Below, in pieces: positions 30,543 to 37,800 of a stretch of DNA of 50,790 nucleotides. The notes beneath the pieces were generated by a model. The model searched no databases and was not told where the DNA came from. It was given only the letters and a program-made list of their open reading frames with translations. The DNA comes from Lachnospiraceae bacterium (GTDB lineage Bacteria > Bacillota > Clostridia > Lachnospirales > Lachnospiraceae), in contig JAIDFQ010000019.1 of NCBI GenBank assembly GCA_029054245.1, positions 1 to 50,790 on the forward strand. The letters are read 5' to 3'. Each line of letters begins with the position of its first letter. Position 1 is the first letter of the stretch. A program made the position numbers and the translations under genes.

Positions 30543-31574
30543 TTAAGTTTCTGTTAGAAATTTAAAAATTTCCTGATAATAATTTTCCAAGATGGCGGCA
30601 GGACTGTTATAGATTTCATGTCTACTTCCGTCAAAAGCAATCAGCCTTGAGGAAGGCGTGTTTTTTACAAAGCGAAGAATGCCGGATGGCTCTACTACAC
30701 CGTCGTAAAGGGAACGGAATACAAGAATGGGGACTGTGATCTTATCACAGTTTCTTTTTTGCGTTATAAAGCGACAGGCATTTAGGGAGCGATAAGCCCA
30801 CCCATAGCTGGAACCGGAGTTCTGAAAGCAGGGGGAGGACTCTCTTTTTTCTTGATAATAATAGAAGCGTTCAGGGCAGGAGGAACCGCTTTTCTCAAAA
30901 GACCTTCCAGGGGAAAAGGCGTGCTGACCAGGGGCGTAATTTCCATCGCGGTGCAGGCAGATCATGATGCGCCCTAAAGCCATTGCCCATGGCACAGGAA
31001 ATGGTTTCATGGAGAGGGCAAGCATGGGGGCGCTCAAAATTGCACGGGTAAAAGTTTCCGGATAAGTTTCAAGGTACAGAGCGCCAATCGCGCCGCCCAT
31101 AGAATGAGCAAACAGATAAAGAGGCATGTCGTTCGTGTGAGGTTTTACGATGGTGTTTATAAAGGTGTGGAGATCCGTTACATAATTGTTGAAATCGGAA
31201 ACATGAACCATGTTGGGATGTGGAGTTTCCCGGAAGGAACGACCATGACCGCGATGTTCTGCAATATATACTTCATATCCTGCCTGGGTGAAATAATAAA
31301 TGACTTCTTTATATTTTTCGGCAGATTCGCAGTAACCATGGCTGATAACCACAGCGCCCACAGACAAAGCAGGGCGGTAGGCTTCATAGTAGAGAGAGCC
31401 TTCTGTATTTAACATAGAACTGTCCTCTGAAGGGAGGCAGCTGTTATTTATAGGAAGGTATCCATGTTGGCAGATGGACTGTAGATAAGGCAGAACCTTC
31501 TGATTCATGTTATTTTTAAATTGTTCGTCAGGGATGATTTTTATAGCTGGTGTAGAAGTGCTGTATTCATTCAT
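30543..31574 (-). CDS. alpha/beta hydrolase (monoacylglycerol lipase/lysophospholipase type)
   Basis: A 343-residue serine hydrolase of the Hydrolase_4 type. The oxyanion region is VVISHGYCESAEKY, with GHGRS downstream. The nucleophile elbow is FAHSMGGAIGALYLE, the acid is the Asp in RSLYDGVVEP, and the His is in FDGSRHEIYNSP, so the triad is complete. It likely releases acyl chains from monoacylglycerols or lysolipids. I prefer the ATG at 31574, which falls after the stop of the upstream DtxR-family gene with AAGGA ahead. An ATG at 31628 would overlap that gene by 35 bp. It is probably cotranscribed with the regulator. Confidence 0.9.
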   Translation of the reverse strand: MNEYSTSTPAIKIIPDEQFKNNMNQKVLPYLQSICQHGYLPINNSCLPSEDSSMLNTEGSLYYEAYRPALSVGAVVISHGYCESAEKYKEVIYYFTQAGYEVYIAEHRGHGRSFRETPHPNMVHVSDFNNYVTDLHTFINTIVKPHTNDMPLYLFAHSMGGAIGALYLETYPETFTRAILSAPMLALSMKPFPVPWAMALGRIMICLHRDGNYAPGQHAFSPGRSFEKSGSSCPERFYYYQEKRESSPCFQNSGSSYGWAYRSLNACRFITQKRNCDKITVPILVFRSLYDGVVEPSGILRFVKNTPSSRLIAFDGSRHEIYNSPAAILENYYQEIFKFLTET

Positions 31575-31593
31575 ATAAAAGAAAATCCTTGCA

Positions 31594-31959
31594 TTATTTG
31601 AGTTTGACATGGGCTTTAATTGCATCAAAGCTTTCCCGGCTTAAATCATGCTCTATTCTGCAGGCATCCTGTGCTGCAATTTTTGCATCTACGCCTAGTG
31701 TAATCAGCCAATTGGTGAGAAATTCATGGCGTTCATAAATCATTTCAGCGATTTCTTTGCCGGAGGGGGTAAGATAAATGAACCCCTCTTTAGTGACGGT
31801 GATCAGTTCTTTTTCACGGAGATTCTTCATGGCAACACTGACACTGGACTTTTTGAAGCCCAGTTCTTCAGCAATATCCACGGAACGAACGACAGGATGC
31901 GATTTACCGAGGATTAATATAGCTTCCAGATAATTTTCAGAGGATTCGTTGGTGTGCAT
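31594..31959 (-). CDS. DtxR/MntR family metal-dependent repressor
   Basis: A 121-residue winged-helix repressor without the C-terminal SH3-like domain, the short form. The recognition region is DIAEELGFKKSSVSVAMKNL (28-47), and the dimerisation/metal part ends RIEHDLSRESFDAI. Compared with MntR, candidate metal ligands are E12, H78, E103 and H104. The residue at the MntR Glu99 / DtxR Cys102 position is Cys (C100), and the first ligand position is Asn (N9). Metal preference is therefore uncertain between manganese and iron. It would repress its own operon through the palindrome upstream. Confidence 0.88.
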   Translation of the reverse strand: MHTNESSENYLEAILILGKSHPVVRSVDIAEELGFKKSSVSVAMKNLREKELITVTKEGFIYLTPSGKEIAEMIYERHEFLTNWLITLGVDAKIAAQDACRIEHDLSRESFDAIKAHVKLK

Positions 31960-31996
31960 AATGACTCTCCTGTATAGATGCCTGATTGACCATTAA

Positions 31997-32015
31997 TTTA
32001 TAGTACATTGTACCA
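31997..32015 (-). promoter_or_regulatory. dtxR-family gene promoter with palindromic operator
   Basis: On the minus strand TATAAA at 31997-32002 is a plausible -10. Immediately upstream, inside the spacer, lies the near-perfect palindrome TAGTACATTGTACCA (32001-32015). Placement fits autorepression by the metal-dependent repressor. Confidence 0.5.
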
Positions 32016-32197
32016 TAAAAATGAAATAAAAAAAATATGAATTTTAATTCTGATTAATGCAGTAGCTTGGTTATCAGAAAAAAACAGAATAGAAGAAAGT
32101 CAAGTATCTGTAGCCGAGCGGCGGTTGTGGCATTGCAGCCATAAACATGAGATTGTTGAAATGTACTAAAAAACATAGTAAATTAGATACGTTTTTG

Positions 32198-32226
32198 TTG
32201 AATGTGCCCTTTTTCTGTGCTATAAT
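32198..32226 (+). promoter_or_regulatory. promoter of the EAL-protein gene
   Basis: TTGAAT (32198-32203), 17-bp spacer, TATAAT (32221-32226) with TG one base upstream (extended -10, the same TGTGCTATAAT as the carA promoter). The roughly 95-nt leader contains a 6-bp stem ACGGCT/AGCCGT at 32272-32293 or so. The 369-bp gap 31960-32328 holds this, the divergent repressor promoter and no gene. Confidence 0.7.
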
Positions 32227-32328
32227 CATCCATGTAGTAAATTGCATTTTTTCCAACGCAGAACGGCTGATGTTGATGAGCCGTCGGGAGGATGGAATTG
32301 GTTTTTGATTGTGTAAGGGGAGGGCAGT

Positions 32329-34014
32329 ATGCAAAATAATAAACATGTTTCAATTGATAAGTTTCAGGAAGTGATCAATATCTTCAACCCTTGCATAGAT
32401 GATTATCTTTACATTATGGACATCAAGAATGACTTTTATTATATATCGCCCAATGCGGTAGAACGTTTTGATTTGTCTGAAAATCAATTTTATCATGTAG
32501 TAGATCGTTTGAAAGAAATTGTATATCCTTCTGATTTTGATCTTTTGGTGCAGGATGTGGAACAGATTATTAATAAGGAAAAGGATTTTCATAACCTTCA
32601 ATACCGTTGGCTGGATAAGAAGGGCGAGCCGCTATGGATCAACTGCAGGGGGATGGTGTTGAATGACGAAGACGGGGAACCGGAATTTCTCGTGGGATGT
32701 ATCAATGAAATCGGCCGTAAGCAGAAGGCGGACAATGTAAGCGGTCTTTTAGGAGAATCTAGTCTGCGCAATGAATTGATGGTAGAGAACGATGAGCATC
32801 TGAGTGGTTTCCTGCTTCGTCTCGGTATAGATAATTTTAAGGAAATCAATGAAAACAGAGGAATGGATTACGGAGATATGGTTTTAAAGCGGACGGCAGA
32901 ATGTATCCAGGAAGCCATTCTTCCAGGGCAGAAGTTATACAGAATCGTAGCGGATGAATTTGTGGTCATTGACTTAGAGGGACGCAGTGTAGACGATGCG
33001 CTGCAGCTTTACAAAAATATTCAGGGGAGAATAGACCACTTTATAGAAGAGAACTTGTATGAAGTGTTTTATACGATTTCTGCGGGAATATTAGATTTTG
33101 CCGCTGTTGAAGACCATTCTTACTATCACCTGATGCGGTATGTGGAATTTGCACTGAATGAGGCGAAGAATGGAGGCAGAAATAAGAGCTATGTATATGT
33201 TCAGACCGATTATGATTTGTTCCAACGCAAAAAGGATTTGATTCATATTATGCGGCAGGCAGTCAATCATGATTTTGAGGGGTTCGAGGCATATTTTCAA
33301 CCTATTGTGGATATCAGCAGAAACCGCCTTTTCAGCGCAGAAACGCTGCTTCGATTCAAAACGCCAGAAACAGGAGTGATTGCGCCAAGTGAATTTATTC
33401 CGCTCCTGGAAGAAAGCAATTTGATCATTCCAGTGGGGAAGTGGGTGCTGTATAAGGCAATGGAGGCATGCAGCATCATCCAAAAAAAGATACCGGATTT
33501 TAGAATATCGGTGAATTTATCCTATATCCAAGTCTTAAAGAGCAATATATTGGAGGATATTTTAGCCGGAATTAAGAAGTATCAGCTGAAAGAAGGCAGT
33601 ATTTTGATTGAGTTGACGGAAAGCGGTTTTTTGGAGTCGAATACCTTTTTCCTGAATTTTTGTGAGGGACTTAAGGAAAACGGCATCCCGCTGGCGCTGG
33701 ATGATTTCGGGACGGGTTATTCTAACTTTCATTATCTGTATAATTTAAATCCAAGTACGATTAAGATCGATCGTTCCTTTACTTTGAAGGCACTTAGCAA
33801 CTCCTACGAACGCAGCCTGCTTCAGCACATGATCGATATGACACACAGCATCGATTTAAAGCTTTGCGTTGAGGGTATAGAGACAAGGCAGGAATTAAAT
33901 GATATATGTGAAATGGGACCGGATTACATACAGGGATTTTATTTCGGAAAGCCTTATCCGTTAGAACAGTTTATGACGGACTTTGTGGAGGATACAGAAT
34001 CCATTCGGACGTAA
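32329..34014 (+). CDS. PAS - degenerate GGDEF - EAL protein, probable c-di-GMP phosphodiesterase
   Basis: A 561-residue cytosolic signalling protein. A PAS-like sensor covers about 10-130, a GGDEF-type domain about 140-295 whose signature is degraded to VADEF (207-211), and an EAL domain about 305-555. EAL residues look intact: E338 (SAETLLRF), the Asn in SVNLS, the Glu in IELTES, D458 and D459 (LDDFGTGYS), the Lys in TIKIDRSF, the Glu in CVEGIET and the Gln in YIQGFYFGKP. It should hydrolyse c-di-GMP, with the GGDEF remnant perhaps sensing GTP. GGGGAGGG precedes the ATG. Two hairpins follow. It is well placed to oppose PelD activation, though not in the same operon. Confidence 0.9.
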   Translation: MQNNKHVSIDKFQEVINIFNPCIDDYLYIMDIKNDFYYISPNAVERFDLSENQFYHVVDRLKEIVYPSDFDLLVQDVEQIINKEKDFHNLQYRWLDKKGEPLWINCRGMVLNDEDGEPEFLVGCINEIGRKQKADNVSGLLGESSLRNELMVENDEHLSGFLLRLGIDNFKEINENRGMDYGDMVLKRTAECIQEAILPGQKLYRIVADEFVVIDLEGRSVDDALQLYKNIQGRIDHFIEENLYEVFYTISAGILDFAAVEDHSYYHLMRYVEFALNEAKNGGRNKSYVYVQTDYDLFQRKKDLIHIMRQAVNHDFEGFEAYFQPIVDISRNRLFSAETLLRFKTPETGVIAPSEFIPLLEESNLIIPVGKWVLYKAMEACSIIQKKIPDFRISVNLSYIQVLKSNILEDILAGIKKYQLKEGSILIELTESGFLESNTFFLNFCEGLKENGIPLALDDFGTGYSNFHYLYNLNPSTIKIDRSFTLKALSNSYERSLLQHMIDMTHSIDLKLCVEGIETRQELNDICEMGPDYIQGFYFGKPYPLEQFMTDFVEDTESIRT

Positions 34015-34023
34015 ATAAGAGGG

Positions 34024-34059
34024 CGGCTACACCAGAGAATGTGGTGTAGCCGTTTTTTT
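34024..34059 (+). terminator. intrinsic terminator
   Basis: CGGCTACACC (34024-34033) pairs with GGTGTAGCCG (34043-34052), followed by seven T. It ends the EAL-protein gene. Confidence 0.9.
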
Positions 34060-34063
34060 ACAT

Positions 34064-34092
34064 AAGGATGTCACGCGAAGCGTGGCATCCTT
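34064..34092. terminator. second tandem hairpin
   Basis: AAGGATGTCACGC (34064-34076) pairs over 13 positions with GCGTGGCATCCTT (34080-34092), one wobble, loop GAA. It lies five bases after the first terminator. It may be a backup terminator or a small palindromic repeat element. Confidence 0.5.
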
Positions 34093-34155
34093 TGTTATGT
34101 ATTTTTTGTCACGTCGCCAGTCGGTTCCGCTAAAAAAGCAGCTTTTTCTTCCTTA

Positions 34156-34183
34156 TTGACAAAAAGTCAGTAAGCATTATAAT
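34156..34183 (+). promoter_or_regulatory. promoter and operator of TetR-M60 operon
   Basis: Consensus -35 TTGACA (34156-34161), 16-bp spacer, consensus -10 TATAAT (34178-34183). Overlapping the -35 and spacer is the inverted repeat TGAC-AAAAA-GTCA (34157-34169), the kind of short dyad bound by TetR-family repressors. Autoregulation by the next gene is likely. Confidence 0.75.
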
Positions 34184-34222
34184 AAAAATTAGCTGTAATC
34201 AGCTGTGAAAGAAGGACATAGA

Positions 34223-34813
34223 ATGCCGAAAAGAATCAATGACACAAAATTACGAAAGCAGCAGATTCTAAAGTCTGCCCGAAAGGTCTTTTTGGAAAAG
34301 GGATTTCAGGGAGCTACGATAGATGATATCGCGAAAGAAGAAGGTGTTGTCCGGGGAACGATTTTATACCATTATAAAAGTAAGGAGCATCTCATGGAAG
34401 CAGTGTTAGAGGAAGAGGATGAGGCGTGGGCGCCATTTCTCGCTTCCCTCGTAACAAGGCATGAGATACCTGTTATGGAGCGTATTGATAGGATGTTTGC
34501 GCTGTGCGAGATGTATTTTGTCAACGAGAAGGCAGAGATCGATCAATATAAGGAAAACCCAGCAGAAACAAGGTTTCTGCTAGATCAGATGCGTCTTAAA
34601 AATTTTTATCGGCAGGCGGAAGGGCTGACCGCGCTTTTGGAAGAAGGAACAAAGGCAGGCGAATTTTCGCTTGAGAATCCCAGGATACAGGCGGCATCAG
34701 CTATGTTTGCCGTATTTGGAATAACGGGAACCGATATTTCACCGGAGGAGTTGAAGGCGGAATTGCAGATTATCAAAGAGCAGCTGCTCTCATCCTGCGG
34801 AAATGATAAATAA
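34223..34813 (+). CDS. TetR family transcriptional regulator
   Basis: A 196-residue TetR-type repressor. The N-terminal helix-turn-helix lies in KGFQGATIDDIAKEEGVVRG and TILYHYKSKEHLMEAVLEEE (about residues 25-64). The rest is a helical ligand domain with no obvious ligand clue. The ATG at 34223 has AAGGA six bases upstream; a GTG at 34205 would sit before that site. The metallopeptidase gene begins 32 bp downstream with its own AAGGAG, so the regulator probably controls itself and the surface-protein genes. Confidence 0.9.
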   Translation: MPKRINDTKLRKQQILKSARKVFLEKGFQGATIDDIAKEEGVVRGTILYHYKSKEHLMEAVLEEEDEAWAPFLASLVTRHEIPVMERIDRMFALCEMYFVNEKAEIDQYKENPAETRFLLDQMRLKNFYRQAEGLTALLEEGTKAGEFSLENPRIQAASAMFAVFGITGTDISPEELKAELQIIKEQLLSSCGNDK

Positions 34814-34845
34814 GTAAAAAGCGGCTAAAGAAAAGGAGAAGATGT

Positions 34846-37800
34846 ATGAAACGAATGACAGCATGGCTGGTAGCAGTTTGCCTAATCGCAACGTGCATCC
34901 TTCCGGTTCGGGCAGCAGAAACGAGCGGAACGGATATTGTTGGAACAACACAGAATAATGCAGATTCAGACAGCCAGCAGAACGAAAAAAATCAAGAAAT
35001 TAGGACCCAGGACGGGGCAAAAAGCGTTGCAAGTCCCAGCCAAAGTCCTTCTGATTGGAACCAGCCAAAGGAACCCCAGACAACATCCGAGGCAACGCCT
35101 TTGGCAACATCCGAGGCAACGCCTCTGGCAACACCTACGGCAGCGTCTGAGGCGACACCTCTGGCAACACCTACGGCAACATCCGAAGCAACGCCTCTGG
35201 CAGTACCTACGGCAACATCTGAGGCGATGCCTCTGGCAACACCTTCAGCAGCCCAGGCATCACCTACTGTGACACCTTTAGCAACGCCTTCGGCATCACC
35301 GCTGGCGACACCTTCGGCGCAGCCCTTTTCTATAGCGGATAGCAGCTGGAATGACAGGCAGGTTTCATCCGATGTGAAAGGCGGTATTGAGGTCATTTTG
35401 ATGAATGCCCTTCCAATACATGAAAGCAGCAGGATTATTTTAACAGTTACGCTGGAAAATGAGGACAGTAAGGAAGTGGTGCTTGAACGCAATGCAGAGA
35501 AGCATCTGGTTTCATTTGATGATCTTCCATCAGGCACCTATCATTTGAAAATATATGAAAATGAAAGTAACCAGACAGGATTTGGCTTTCTTGCCTACGA
35601 ACAGGATATTGAGGTAAAGGGAGATGTCAGGACGGCGGAGGTTTACACAGGTTTTGTGGAACTGGACGGCGTTGCGTATACAAAGGATGCACCACATCCA
35701 GGGGTCATGCTGATTGGAGATGTCAATCGGGATGGAAAGATTGACGAATCTGATAAGGATGCCATTATGGAAGCCATAAGCAGGGGAACAAATGGCGCTC
35801 TTACAGGAGATCCTGCGCAGAATCTCACTGATTTAAATAAAGATGGCAAAACAGATCTTGTGGATCTACAATATTATACCAACAGCAGGGCGAGAATAAA
35901 CGAGGGCGCAGATACAGCTGCCTCCCTGTATAGCAGGGTATCCCCCGGTGCAGTACAGGTAAACGTCAATACAGGCAGTACAGAAATCATAGGAGATGCT
36001 GCGGAGATTCTAAAAGACAATGGCAGTTTAGTAAGGCTTAAGAGCATAGATGGATCAGACATTTCGGAAGCTTCACCGGTGGAAATTGGCTTTAACCTGA
36101 TCAGTGGGGAGGAGCAGTCCCGACGCGTAGAACAGATAACAATTTCCATGGGAGAGAATTCTATTGAAAGTGGATTGCTTATGGTGGAGACGGAAGATCA
36201 GCCTGATCCGATGCCCTTAGAGATTAATAATGGCAGAGTAGAGGTAAACAGCCGTATGATGTCTGCCCGTGAGGAGGAGCAAAGCGGCGTATTGACAATC
36301 GACCTTGGAGGGCAGATTGCCGTTAAAAAGGTGACGCTGATCATTACAGGAATGAAATACGGTGGAAATCTGGCGGAAATCTCCAAGGTGGAATTTTTAA
36401 ATGATATGGAAAGCCGGATTCCTGCGCCTACCATGAATATACCGGACGGACTGATCTTGACGGGGGCAAATAAGTCCTTTGAGGTGACATGGAACAGCCA
36501 GGTAAATATAACCGGTTACGAGGTGAAAATCAGCTATGAAGGACAAAGTGAGACAAGGCGCGCAGCGTCCAACCATCTGGAAGTGAAATCTTTTCAAGGC
36601 GGCAGGCTGAAAAATGGTGAAATTTATGAAGTAAGCGTGCAGTCTGTAAACGGCACCTGGGTCAGCGGCTTTTGTGCACCTTCCACGGTGAGCCCGGTAA
36701 TCTCAGGCAAGCCGGATGCACCAGATAATCTGAAGGCAGTGGGAGGATACCGCCGTATTTCCTTAACATGGAAAAATATGGAGGATACGGATTCCTATAA
36801 TGTTTATTATATGGCAGAAGGAGAAGATGTCTATAGTAAGATTACGGGCGTAACACAGAATCGCCATGTGATTTCCAATCTTAAGGATGAAACCAGATAT
36901 GAAATTTATGTGACAGGTGTAAATGAATTGGGAGAAAGCAATCCATCTATTCATTCAGAGGCGCGGACGATTACTATCAAGCCGGCACAGATGCCTGCCT
37001 ATAAGCTAATAAATGAATCCAATGGGACAGGGAAGGTGAGTGCACATATCGTAAGTGTCACTCATGGAAGAGGAGCCATGGAATCCAGTCCTTTGGATAC
37101 AGACAAAAACAGTGCGCTTGGAACAGTGGATAAAGACGCGGCTTCATACTACCAGGTTCTGGACTGGGATGATGGGGCAAGTTATCCGGCTCCCACCAAG
37201 GGGCTTTTGTTTACTTTTGATGATTATTATGAGATGAATTATATTGCTTTTGCAGAAGTCGAAGATATCGGTTATTATAGCGGAGCGTATGTATATTATT
37301 ATGATCAGGAGCATCCAGACGGGGTGAGCGCGCGGAATGTATCTCTTTTGCAGAGAACGGATGCAAACGGAAGAAAATATTATATGATTAAGCTGGCGCA
37401 GCCGATTCGGACAAACAAAGTAAGGCTTGGATTTACCAGAGGAAATAATCAGAGGGATATTGTTATTTCAGAAGTGAATTTTTATTATTATGACAGCCTT
37501 GAAAGTGATATCTTTGCATTGTATGCAGACGATCTTCATACCATGCTTAAGTCAGATGTGACAGAGGCGTCTATTGATGTCCTGCAAAAACGCCTGGATA
37601 CGAAGGATGCCAAAAGCGGGGAGTATCATCCTGAAAGAGAGATGCTTCAGAGAGAGCTGGATAATGCCAGAGGTCTTTTGTCATCCGAGTTTCAAGATGT
37701 GGTGGAGATTCATGCAAAAATAACCGCGGCTAAAGACAGACATTTGGGATTTAGCGGTCTGAATGCATGGCAGCCTCTTGGCATCACCGCCTATGAGGGT

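Noticed and set aside
32074-32200. Possible tRNA or structured RNA around the GTAGCCGAGCGGCGG stretch
   Set aside because: No cloverleaf, anticodon loop or T-loop sequence could be assembled.
34992-35537. A 181-codon frame on the minus strand with Val-Ala-Ser-Asp repeats
   Set aside because: It is the antisense of the Thr/Pro repeat region of the M60 gene; the repeats keep several frames open, and there is no start signal.
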